In this document: in pieces, positions 1 through 8,016 of the stretch
Layout: each line of letters opens with the position of its first letter
Numbering within the stretch: position 1 is the first letter of the stretch
From: Streptomyces sp. 6-11-2
GTDB lineage: Bacteria > Actinomycetota > Actinomycetes > Streptomycetales > Streptomycetaceae
Direction: 5' to 3'
Assembly (NCBI RefSeq): GCF_006540305.1
Contig: NZ_BJOR01000001.1
Span: 7,626,001-7,690,000, forward strand
Length of the DNA: 64,000 bases
Position numbers and translations under genes: made by a program
Notes under the pieces: generated by a model
What the model saw: only the letters and a program-made list of their open reading frames with translations
Databases searched by the model: none
Told to the model about the DNA's origin: nothing

Positions 1-815
1 TAATCCCAGTTGCGCTTGCCGCCCGTTGTCTCGGGCAGGGAGGTAGTGGCAGCGGCGACAATGGCCCCGCTGGGAGCGAAGGTCAGGGCTCGCAGCACGC
101 GTCCGCTGTGGCTCACCTCGTTCTGCCAGGGGCCGACGTAGCCGCGGTGGAGCTTCGACCAGGAACGCCAGCCCGCGATGGTGTCGGACATGCGGCGCCG
201 GATCCGCCCTGCCCGCCAGCCCACCGGCTCCCTTTCCCACGCCGGCCTGACGTGCAGGGCGAATGCGAGGCGGTGCCCCGCCGAGAGCGGGATTCGGCCG
301 TGTGCTGTGGAGCCGCTCACTTGCAGGTCGACGGGGCTCGACAGCAGCAGAACGTGGGCTCCCCCGTGCGCCGCGAGCCCGCCTCGCACGGCTGAGAGCA
401 AGGGGTGGACGAGTCCGAACTCCGGGCGCGGCGCGTAGGCGATCTCGATGGTTACCCGTCCTTCGGTGCAGGTGATCTGCCGCAGGAGCGTTCCGGGGGA
501 AGCGGTGCCGAGCGCGTGCCCGCGTTCGCGCCGCCCCAGGGCGAGGGCATCCCGCAGGACCGCCGTACCCCCGGTTGTGCGGAAGACCGTCTCCAGAACA
601 AGGGTGTCCTCGACGTAACGGCGGCTGATGTCGATCGGGTCGGTGACAGGGCGGATGGACCAGTGGCCGGCGTCCTCGTCGAGGAGTCGAGCGAAGATCG
701 CCGGGCTGTCGAACCGGGGCAGACACAGCCAGTCCACCGAGCCGTCGGAGGTCACCAGCGCGGCCGAGCGGCAGTCGGACAGCAGAGCGTGGTCACCGAT
801 CGGTCGCGCACTCAT
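1..815 (-). CDS. Glycoside hydrolase family 15 protein (N-terminal part, runs off the window)
   Basis: Minus-strand reading from an ATG at 815 stays open for 271 codons to the window edge. It begins with SARPIGDHALLSDCRSAALV, followed by the segment VDWLCLPRFDSPAIFARLLD, typical of the N-terminal beta-sandwich of GH15 glucoamylase/trehalase-like proteins. The last visible residues are GGKRNWD, the start of the conserved GGxRNWDYR block that opens the catalytic barrel. The catalytic acids lie outside the window, so the substrate (trehalose, other alpha-glucans) cannot be told. There is no signal peptide, so a cytoplasmic enzyme is expected. The start is not firm: no strong ribosome site is seen and a GTG lies 18 bases upstream in frame. 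Confidence 0.85.
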   Translation of the reverse strand, partial: MSARPIGDHALLSDCRSAALVTSDGSVDWLCLPRFDSPAIFARLLDEDAGHWSIRPVTDPIDISRRYVEDTLVLETVFRTTGGTAVLRDALALGRRERGHALGTASPGTLLRQITCTEGRVTIEIAYAPRPEFGLVHPLLSAVRGGLAAHGGAHVLLLSSPVDLQVSGSTAHGRIPLSAGHRLAFALHVRPAWEREPVGWRAGRIRRRMSDTIAGWRSWSKLHRGYVGPWQNEVSHSGRVLRALTFAPSGAIVAAATTSLPETTGGKRNWD

Positions 816-1094
816 GTCTCGCAGCCCGTCCACCTTGGGCCGGAGGTGGCCCGGCCAGGACGACGTGAGCAGTCGCCTGCGCCGCAGGTTGCTCCGGGTG
901 CCCGACGAGTGTCATTGATCCCAGCCTCCCTGCACAGCGGATTCGCCCCCCACCCAATCAGCACGATCGGTGGATCGCATGCGCTGGCCGTCGGCGGTTG
1001 CCCCGAGCGGGTGGCGCGACGGCCTGGTGTCGCACCCGGCGCCTGGCGTCTGGGCGGCCTACGTCGTGTCCCGCCACCGCGTCGTCAGCCCCGC

Positions 1095-1775
1095 TCAGTA
1101 ACGACGTCCCGAGGCCGGGTCCTGGCGGCCGAGGGCGAGGAAGCATCGGTGGCCGCATCTCCACTGGTCGGTGACGCTGAGGGCAAGGTCCTCGGCGACC
1201 CTGTGGAGCGCTGGTGCTCCCAGACGCGCCCAGGGGAACGGCGGCCCTTCGTGGCCATGGATGTCTTCGAACCGGGCGCTGCAGAGTTCCTCGACATCGT
1301 CGGGGTCGACCTCGACGAGGAGAACACCCGTCGGGGCGGTGAGCTGGATACAGCGGTACAGCAGGGCATGCGGGTCACCGCCGATACCGATGTTGGCGTC
1401 GATGAGCAGGACGGTCTGCCAGCCTCCCTCGGCCGGTAGCCGGTCGAACACCGATCGGCACAGTGCGATTCCACCGAGAGCGATGGTATGGGCCACCGCG
1501 CGGGGAGCCACATCGACGCCGAGCGCGAAGACCCCGCGACTCAGGAGTGCCCCGCACAGCCGGCCCGGTCCGCAGCCGACGTCGAGAACGGGGCCGACGG
1601 AGCGATTGAGTACGGATTCGTCGGCCAGGGTGGGCTGCGCGTACCAGCGATGCACAGGCATCCGGATCCGGCGCCCGTTTCCCAAGCGTAGATACACCGG
1701 TCCGTGGCCGGTTCGCAGGGCGAGCGCATAGGGGTCTCCCGCTGCGCAGGGCGAGCCGTCCTCGTCGGTCGTCAC
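1095..1775 (-). CDS. Class I SAM-dependent methyltransferase
   Basis: 226 residues from a GTG. The SAM-binding motif I, VLDVGCGPGR, is at about residues 63-72, and an acidic second-strand motif (GVDVAPRAV) and a DANIGIGG loop follow, as in small-molecule class I methyltransferases of the UbiE/bioC shape. The substrate is not identifiable. The GTG overlaps the TGA of the upstream membrane-protein gene (GTGA), so the two are translationally coupled. This start is preferred to longer in-frame extensions, whose arginine- and proline-rich sequence reads as the antisense of the membrane gene. It is the third gene of the oxidoreductase operon. A role in modifying a product or partner of that enzyme is inference only. 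Confidence 0.8.
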   Translation of the reverse strand: MTTDEDGSPCAAGDPYALALRTGHGPVYLRLGNGRRIRMPVHRWYAQPTLADESVLNRSVGPVLDVGCGPGRLCGALLSRGVFALGVDVAPRAVAHTIALGGIALCRSVFDRLPAEGGWQTVLLIDANIGIGGDPHALLYRCIQLTAPTGVLLVEVDPDDVEELCSARFEDIHGHEGPPFPWARLGAPALHRVAEDLALSVTDQWRCGHRCFLALGRQDPASGRRY

Positions 1776-2275
1776 GATGCAGCGCCGTGACCTGGCGCAG
1801 GTCGTTCCTGGTCGGCGCGCGCGTCCCGCCGGACGCGGCGGAGCTTGAGAGCGAAGGCCACGGCGGAGGCGGCGAAGAGTACGGCGGTGATGGCCAGCCA
1901 CCGGCCGATGTAGACGTCCATGGTCAACCGGGTGGCACCCGGGTAGGGGGTCGAGAGGGCGAAGATGAGGGGGAACCAGACAAGCAGGAGCACACCGGAG
2001 AGAAAAGTGGGCACGCGCAGGTAGTTGATCCACGGCGGTTGTGGCATGCGGGTGGCGCGATGCCGTAGGACAGCCTGTGTCGACAGGTCGGCGAGCGAGT
2101 ACAGGGGCAGCAGGATGAGGTCATGGAGGATCGCTGCGCCGACGAACCAGATCGCGACCTCGAGCGGGCGGACGGCGAACAGGCGTACCAGGGCATAGCC
2201 GGTGATTGCGAACGAGGCGATCAGGACGAGCAGGTGGAGGGGGCCGGAGCCGTACCAGCGGACGAAGCGTGCCAT
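1772..2275 (-). CDS. Small integral membrane protein, four predicted helices
   Basis: 167 residues. Four hydrophobic stretches at about 13-33, 40-60, 88-108 and 125-146 predict a four-helix membrane protein with a basic C-terminal tail (KLRRVRRDARADQ) likely in the cytoplasm. It starts three bases after the stop of the molybdopterin oxidoreductase gene and overlaps the methyltransferase gene by four bases, so the three form one operon. No catalytic motif was recognised. A histidine in helix 2 (AAILHDLILLPLYSL) could be functional, but this is not established. It may be a partner of the membrane oxidoreductase. Confidence 0.8.
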   Translation of the reverse strand: MARFVRWYGSGPLHLLVLIASFAITGYALVRLFAVRPLEVAIWFVGAAILHDLILLPLYSLADLSTQAVLRHRATRMPQPPWINYLRVPTFLSGVLLLVWFPLIFALSTPYPGATRLTMDVYIGRWLAITAVLFAASAVAFALKLRRVRRDARADQERPAPGHGAAS

Positions 2276-2278
2276 TGG

Positions 2279-3712
2279 TCACGTCCTGAAGGTGAGCCGG
2301 TGCACCCACTTGGTGTTGTTCACGCCGGGGTTGGCCGGGACGATGACGCGGGCCGGGTAGCCGTGGTCGAGTGAGAGGTCCGCGCCGTTGACGTGCAGGG
2401 CGAGCAGCGATCGAGGGTCGTGGATCTGGTTGCCCCGCAGGACCACCGAGCTGTAGGGGCCGGGTGGTTGGACGGATTGCACCAGGACGCTTCCGGCGTA
2501 GGGGAGGCCTGCCATGGCGGCGAGGTCGGCCAGCCGAAGGCCGCTCCATTGCTGGTCGTGGGTGGACCATCCTTCCACGCAGGCGATAGGCAGCGCGGCG
2601 GCATGCTGGGGCATCGCCAGGAGCTGTGCGCGGGTGAAGACGAGCGTCGGACCGGGGCCGTGGATCTCCAGGCGCCAGTCGGGGCCGACGTGCGCGGGGG
2701 TGACACCGACGGCCGCCGCGGTCTTGTTGATCTGGAAGCCGTTCGGGCCGCCGCCCGGGGTGCGGTTGTGGGGCGCGAGAAGGGCGGTGTTGCGCAGCAG
2801 GCCGCCAATGCTCTGTCCCGCGGTGACCACCAGGAGGAGGAGCGATCCGCCCCCCACCATGGCGAGCGCGCCGCGCCGGGTCATCGTCGGCGGCGCGGGA
2901 GCGATCGGGACCAGGCCGTCGGGGTCGGGGGGCTCGGGCCGTGTGTTCGCGAGGTCAGTGCGCAGTTCGGCGGCCAGGCTGCGGGAGCGCAGGGCGCGGG
3001 TCATCCGGCCGAGTTTGAGACACACGTGGACGACGAACGCGGCGATGAACACCCAGGCGCCGTAGAAGTGCAGAGTGTAGAAGGAGCCGGGGAAGACGTA
3101 GAAGAGCTGAATGTTGATGATGCCGGTGATGAACTCAAAGATCACCCCGCCGACCAGCATGAGCAGGGACAACCGCTCCAGTCCGTGGGCGACGGAGCGG
3201 ACCGGCAGCCACTCGAACAGCTTCGGGATCACTGACCACAACTTGGCCAGCAGCACCGGCACGAGGACCACGCCGAGCGTCACGTGCACGCCCTGGGTCA
3301 GCCGGTACAGCCAGTACGGATGGGTGGGCCAGGCGAAGAGGTAGAAACCCAGCAGGCCCTTGTCCGGGGTCTGGTCGTTGATGCGGTCGAGTCCCGGGTT
3401 GTAGGCGGCGTAGGAGAGCATCCCGGTGACGAAGAGCAGCGGGATTCCGATCAGCAGCACCAGTCCGAACACGGACGTCAGCCAGGGCCCGCGGAGGGGA
3501 CTGCGCCAGAAGCCGGGACGGAACGGCCCCGGGGGCGGAGGAGTCCGCTCGACCCGCCGCACGAGGGCCCGGGTGCGAGCGGCCCACTTGGCGGCCTGCG
3601 CCGCCGCGACAGCGCGAGCGCGATCGAGGCATCCCTGTTTGTGCCCCTCGTCCGAACTCGGGCGCTGCGGCCCGCCGGAGCCCGGGGCCGGCGACCGTCC
3701 GCCGCTGTCCAT
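2279..3712 (-). CDS. Membrane-anchored molybdopterin-dependent oxidoreductase (sulfite-oxidase fold)
   Basis: 477 residues. The N-terminal half has a cytochrome b561/DUF4405-like bundle, with helices at about 80-100, 140-160, 190-215 and 225-245 carrying several histidines (LTQGVHVTLG, LHFYGAWVF, AAFVVHVCL). Next come a twin-arginine-like TRRGALAMVGG and hydrophobic stretch near 276-300, then an oxidoreductase molybdopterin-binding domain from about 340 to the end. The likely molybdenum-ligand cysteine is in PIACVEGWS (about C378). The likely arrangement is an extracytoplasmic molybdenum domain passing electrons through the membrane bundle. GGAGG lies six bases before the ATG. It is the first gene of a three-gene operon. 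The substrate is unknown; YedY/MsrP-like repair or a sulfoxide or sulfite substrate are possibilities. Confidence 0.88.
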   Translation of the reverse strand: MDSGGRSPAPGSGGPQRPSSDEGHKQGCLDRARAVAAAQAAKWAARTRALVRRVERTPPPPGPFRPGFWRSPLRGPWLTSVFGLVLLIGIPLLFVTGMLSYAAYNPGLDRINDQTPDKGLLGFYLFAWPTHPYWLYRLTQGVHVTLGVVLVPVLLAKLWSVIPKLFEWLPVRSVAHGLERLSLLMLVGGVIFEFITGIINIQLFYVFPGSFYTLHFYGAWVFIAAFVVHVCLKLGRMTRALRSRSLAAELRTDLANTRPEPPDPDGLVPIAPAPPTMTRRGALAMVGGGSLLLLVVTAGQSIGGLLRNTALLAPHNRTPGGGPNGFQINKTAAAVGVTPAHVGPDWRLEIHGPGPTLVFTRAQLLAMPQHAAALPIACVEGWSTHDQQWSGLRLADLAAMAGLPYAGSVLVQSVQPPGPYSSVVLRGNQIHDPRSLLALHVNGADLSLDHGYPARVIVPANPGVNNTKWVHRLTFRT

Positions 3713-3941
3713 CGGCTACCTCCACTGTCCCCGGGCCGACTCTCGGAACGGGGATCGCCCCGCGCCGTCATTGCCTGTCAGGCGTCCGCTCCAAACTTCC
3801 ACAGATCGGATCGGCTTTCCCTTTCTGTCGTGCATGCGGGTGTCCGTCGCCAGCCGAACGGTCGAACCGGCGCTCCGCACGGCCCGACGGGTCGCACGAG
3901 CCTCGGGGGCGCCACCTCGGAGGGGCCGGTGCCTGCGTGTG

Positions 3942-5228
3942 TCAGGTGCGCAGTAGCCGCAGGTCGATGGCGTCGGCCATCGCCTTCATGCCCGCGTCGT
4001 TGGGGTGGATGTGGTCACCTGAGTCGTAGGCGGGTTTGAGGGCGGCCGGGTTCGCGGGGTCGCGCATGGTCTGGTCGAAGTCGATGACGCCGTCGAAGGC
4101 TCCGCTGGTACGGATCCACTGGTTGACGTTCTGGCGGATCGCCTCGGCGGCAGGCGTGTAGTACCCGTTGCCCTCGTCGGGCATCAGCGTTGCACCGATG
4201 ACGTTGACGCGGGCGGCATGAGCCTCGTCGATCAGGGTCCGGTAGCCGTTGATGAGGTCCTGGGCGGTCAGGGGCCCGCTGTTGGGTCCGGCGTTGTTGC
4301 CGATGTCGTTGATGCCTTCGAAGAGGATCACGTCCTTGACGCCGGGCTGGCCGAGGGCGTCGTGCCCGAAGCGCTTGAGGGCGCTGGCCCCCTGCCACAG
4401 GTTGGGCACGTCGGTGAGGACCCGGTTGCCACCGATGCCGGCGTCGACGACGCTCAGCTTCTGCGGGCCCCGGTCGGCGCCCAGCCGGCGCCCGAGGAAG
4501 TCCGGCCACCGGGTGTAGGTGCCCGTGGAGGAGTGGTAGCCGTCGGTGATGGAGTCGCCGAAGGCGACGACGGTGCCCTTCGCTGTCGGCGAGACGACGT
4601 CCATCCCTGCCAGGTAGTACCACGAGGTCGTGGTGGTGCCGAACGCGGCAGCGCTGTCGTCACCGATGTGATTGCCGGAGGCGATGTAGGTCGTGTCGAA
4701 TGCGTCGGAGTGCCAGGTCGACGTGCCCGTCGTGCCGGGCACGTAGAGGCTGACGAGCAGGTTCTCCCCGGCGCTGACCGAGATCGGGATGACGTCGCAG
4801 ACCGCCTCTTGGCCGGCGGGGATCGTGACGTGACCGGAGTTTCCGAAGGTGACGTTCCGGGTGGTGCCGCGTGCAGCCTCTCCGCCGCTCGCCTGGACGG
4901 CCACATCCACGGCGCTGACCTCGAGCGGGGAGGTGCTGTACCGGTTGGACAAGGTGATGCGAGCGCCCGAGCCCGCGACGCTGCTGTGGACCACCATCCG
5001 GATGCTCTGGTTGCTGAAGGACGGGCCGCCGGTCGTCATGCTGGGTGACCAGGCGCTGACCCGTGTGCCCTTGCCTTGCACCGCGAACGTGGCGGCGCTC
5101 GCCACGTTCGCGGTGCTCAGCGGAACGACCGTGAGGGCAAAGCCGGTCAGCGCGCCGACCACGGTCAGCCAGGATCTGCGGCGTGGTCGGCAACCGGCCG
5201 CCACGCTTCCCTTGTTGTTGGGGGACAT
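3942..5228 (-). CDS. Secreted SGNH/GDSL hydrolase
   Basis: 428 residues with a cleavable signal peptide (hydrophobic 19-46, ending in NVASAA). The SGNH blocks are present: FGDSITDG with nucleophile S226, GGN at 266-268, GINDIG at about 305-310, and DHIHPN with D405/H408 as the acid-base pair. An N-terminal beta-rich domain (about 50-215) precedes the hydrolase domain, as in Streptomyces polysaccharide or phospholipid esterases of this architecture. GGAG lies seven bases before the ATG. It follows GH95 and GH27 genes on the same strand, so an acetyl or acyl esterase acting on decorated plant glycans is plausible. The family does not define the substrate. Confidence 0.88.
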   Translation of the reverse strand: MSPNNKGSVAAGCRPRRRSWLTVVGALTGFALTVVPLSTANVASAATFAVQGKGTRVSAWSPSMTTGGPSFSNQSIRMVVHSSVAGSGARITLSNRYSTSPLEVSAVDVAVQASGGEAARGTTRNVTFGNSGHVTIPAGQEAVCDVIPISVSAGENLLVSLYVPGTTGTSTWHSDAFDTTYIASGNHIGDDSAAAFGTTTTSWYYLAGMDVVSPTAKGTVVAFGDSITDGYHSSTGTYTRWPDFLGRRLGADRGPQKLSVVDAGIGGNRVLTDVPNLWQGASALKRFGHDALGQPGVKDVILFEGINDIGNNAGPNSGPLTAQDLINGYRTLIDEAHAARVNVIGATLMPDEGNGYYTPAAEAIRQNVNQWIRTSGAFDGVIDFDQTMRDPANPAALKPAYDSGDHIHPNDAGMKAMADAIDLRLLRT

Positions 5229-5351
5229 CGTCGATCTCCACTCTTCTCTCGTCCGCGGCGGGCTGGGCTCACCGGCTCTGGGTGAGGTGCTGTGGGGGCG
5301 CAGGAGGCGGCATCACCAAGGGCTTGGACCTGACCGCCACGATCAGCGCCG

Positions 5352-5375
5352 CGACGCCCTTGCTGCAGGGCGTCG
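5352..5375 (-). terminator. Hairpin after the GH95 gene
   Basis: Perfect 8-bp inverted repeat CGACGCCC / GGGCGTCG with an 8-base loop, just past the stop of the GH95 gene and before the esterase start. It may end or attenuate the upstream transcript. There is no U-tract. Confidence 0.4.
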
Positions 5376-5420
5376 TTGCGCGGGCCGGACGGCCGTCCGG
5401 TCACGTGTGACGAGCCGGCC

Positions 5421-7838
5421 TCAGCCGAGGCTGCCCAGGGTGACGGATTCACCGGGTTTGAGGCTGATCTTCCGTGAGGCGCTGCCCGCGACGACGGTCG
5501 TGTCACGACCGCCGACGCTCTTCAGCGTCACCCGGGTGACCTTGCCGTTCTTCCAGCTGAGGCCGGCGACGAAGCCGCCGCGGACGCCGACGCCGGATAT
5601 CGAGCCCGATGCCGCCCACGCGGCGGGCAGTGCGGGCAGCAGCTCGACGTGGCCCGGCCGGGAGTAGACCATCATCTCGATCATCGCGGAGGGGGTGCCG
5701 AAGTTCGCGTCGATCTGGAAGATGCCGCGGCCTTGCCCCATGTCCATGATGTCGAAGAGGTTCGGCGCGGTGCCGTTGCTGCCGCCCGCCGATGGCTTCA
5801 GGTTGTTGACGACGAGCTGGTAGGCCTTCTCCGCGTTCTTCAGCCGTGACCAGCACAGACTGCGCCAGGCGTTGGACCAGCCGAAACTGTTCATGCCGCG
5901 GGCGGTCAGCAGGGCCGTCGCGCCGGCGAGGATGTCCTTCGGCGTGGAGTCGTCCGGGCGGATACGGTCGCCGGGGAAGAGGCCGACGAGCGGGGAGAGG
6001 TGCCGGTGTGCGGTCTCGCCGAGGTCGTCGGGCGACATCCACTCCTCCAGCCAGCCGGTCTTGGGGCTGACCACGGGCAGGTACAGGTGCCGGCGCAGAC
6101 CGTCGATCGTCGCGCTGTAGGAGGTGTCCTTGCCGAGTACCTGGGTCGCGGTGCGGTAGTTGGCGAAGAGGTTCCAGACCAGTTCCTGGGCGTAGGTGAT
6201 GCCCTTGGCGTCGAGCGGACCCTGCTCGGGCGACCAGTCGCTGTCGGCGATGAGGACCTCGCGCGAGGCCCCGGAGGCGTCGGTGACGGTCGTGGTGATG
6301 AGGCGTGCCTCCCAGAACTCCACCGCGCCCTTGATGAGGGGGTAGATCTTTTCGAGGTAGGCGCCGTCCTGCGTGTACTCGTAGTGCTCGAACAGGTTCT
6401 GGCAGAGCCAGGCGTTGCCGGCCGGGTGCCACCACCAGCCGCCTCCGCCGTAGGGGTTGGTGGAGATGGCCACGGTCCAGCCGGCGATCCTGCCACTGGA
6501 ATTGCGGTACCGGTTGGTCGGGCTGTTGAACAGCCGCTGGGTGACGTCCGTCCAGGAAGGCAGCTGCGCGAGGCAGTAGTCCGTGAAGGCGTCGAAGCAG
6601 CCGGACAGGCCCGCGCGGTCGGCCATCCAGTAATTCATCTGGATGTTGATGTCGGTGTGGTAGTCGCCCATCCAGTCCGGGTCGTTGCCGTCCAGCCACG
6701 GCCCCTGCAGGCCCATTGGCAGGCTGCCCCGCGACCCGGAGATCATCAGGTAGCGGCCGAACTGCAGGTAGGCGGCCTCGAGCTCCGGGTCGGGGACGTC
6801 GTCCCGGTGGCGTGCCTGCACCCGGTGCCAGGTGTCCAGCTTGCGCTGTGCGGCGGACGACGTGCCGAGATTGATGTCCAGCTGCTCGAACATCGGGCGG
6901 AAGTCGGCGACATGTGTGTGCAGCAGGGTGCTCGCGGAGTGGCCGGCCGCGTCGAGGACCTTGGTCCGCGCCAGGCGCTCCGGGTCCACGGACGGGTCAC
7001 GGAACCCGGCGGCCGCTTCGGGCGCGTAGTTGGTACCGCCGCTGACCACGACGGTGAGGTCCTTGCAGTCGCTGAAGGAGATCGACGTACCGTTGACGGC
7101 CACCGTGCCGCCGTTGCTGTACGCGGTGACGGCGGCGCCGTACTTCAGCCCGTTGGCGAGGGAGGCGCTGAACGAGGCGTAACGCCGGGCGCTGTCGGCG
7201 GTGGTGGACTCGCCGTGCGTGCCGGTGAGGGAGACGGTACCGGTGTAGGTGCCGCTGCCCTGCCGGGAGAAGTACAGGACGATGACGTCGTCGCGGCGAC
7301 TGGCGAAGATCTGTCGGTGGTAGGTGACGCCGGACAGGTCGTACGAGGCGCTGACGAGGCCTTGGGCCAGGTCGAGTGTGCGACGGTAGTTGTCGACGGA
7401 GCCCAGGTCGTGGCCGGGGATGTCGACGGTCAGCTCGGCCAGCAGGGTCAGCGAGCCGAAGTCGTCGCGGCCGTAGGGGAACTGGCCGTCGCTCTGCAGG
7501 GTGTCGTTGAGGCCACCGGTCCACAGGGTGGCGTCGGTGATCGTCAGCAGTTCGCTGGAGGGGTCGTTGCTCGCGAGCGCTCCGAGGCGTCCGTTCCCGA
7601 CCGGCAGACCCTGCTGGATCATCGAGTTGGATGAGCCGGGAGCCTGCCACCACAACTGGTTCTTCGCGGCGGCGGCCGCGGACAGCAGGGGTGAGGTGGT
7701 CGGGCGCTGGGGGGCGGCCGAGGCGGTGAAGGCGGGCAGGCCGCCGAGGGCGGCGGCCGTGCCGGCTGCGGCGGCGAGGGCCAGGAAGCCCCTTCGGCTC
7801 GGGTGGTTGTCGCGCGTTTCGGTGTGCTGGGTGTCCAC
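5421..7838 (-). CDS. Secreted GH95 alpha-L-fucosidase (or alpha-L-galactosidase)
   Basis: 805 residues from a GTG with GGAG eight bases upstream. This start gives a Tat signal (SRRGFLALAAAAGTAAALGG) close to the N-terminus; longer in-frame extensions are proline-rich and unlikely. An N-terminal beta domain (WWQAPGSSNSMIQQGLPVGN) is followed by the GH95 barrel with INIQMNYWMADRAG, AGNAWLCQNLFEHYEYT, DSDWSPEQGP and IDANFGTPSAMIEMM, and the usual C-terminal LLPALPAAW block. GH95 enzymes remove terminal alpha-1,2-L-fucose or, in some cases, alpha-L-galactose from xyloglucan or arabinogalactan side chains. It lies between the GH27 and esterase genes of the same locus. Confidence 0.92.
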   Translation of the reverse strand: MDTQHTETRDNHPSRRGFLALAAAAGTAAALGGLPAFTASAAPQRPTTSPLLSAAAAAKNQLWWQAPGSSNSMIQQGLPVGNGRLGALASNDPSSELLTITDATLWTGGLNDTLQSDGQFPYGRDDFGSLTLLAELTVDIPGHDLGSVDNYRRTLDLAQGLVSASYDLSGVTYHRQIFASRRDDVIVLYFSRQGSGTYTGTVSLTGTHGESTTADSARRYASFSASLANGLKYGAAVTAYSNGGTVAVNGTSISFSDCKDLTVVVSGGTNYAPEAAAGFRDPSVDPERLARTKVLDAAGHSASTLLHTHVADFRPMFEQLDINLGTSSAAQRKLDTWHRVQARHRDDVPDPELEAAYLQFGRYLMISGSRGSLPMGLQGPWLDGNDPDWMGDYHTDINIQMNYWMADRAGLSGCFDAFTDYCLAQLPSWTDVTQRLFNSPTNRYRNSSGRIAGWTVAISTNPYGGGGWWWHPAGNAWLCQNLFEHYEYTQDGAYLEKIYPLIKGAVEFWEARLITTTVTDASGASREVLIADSDWSPEQGPLDAKGITYAQELVWNLFANYRTATQVLGKDTSYSATIDGLRRHLYLPVVSPKTGWLEEWMSPDDLGETAHRHLSPLVGLFPGDRIRPDDSTPKDILAGATALLTARGMNSFGWSNAWRSLCWSRLKNAEKAYQLVVNNLKPSAGGSNGTAPNLFDIMDMGQGRGIFQIDANFGTPSAMIEMMVYSRPGHVELLPALPAAWAASGSISGVGVRGGFVAGLSWKNGKVTRVTLKSVGGRDTTVVAGSASRKISLKPGESVTLGSLG

Positions 7839-8016
7839 GTTGTGCACTCCATGTCCGGGGAACGGCGCGTGCGGGAACGACACATGTATGTCGTCGGGCG
7901 TTGTGTGCGGGGAATACGCCGGGCGTGAAGCCCGGATGCCGCGGGACCGTGCGGCGGCCCGGGGGCGGTCGCCGGGTGCGGGGCCCGGTCGTGTCACTTC
8001 CGGGCCCGCGGAGCGG

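Noticed and set aside
405..1439. Long plus-strand reading over the GH15 and methyltransferase genes
   Set aside because: It is the antisense of two well-supported minus-strand genes and shows only Arg/Gly/Val-rich low-complexity sequence.
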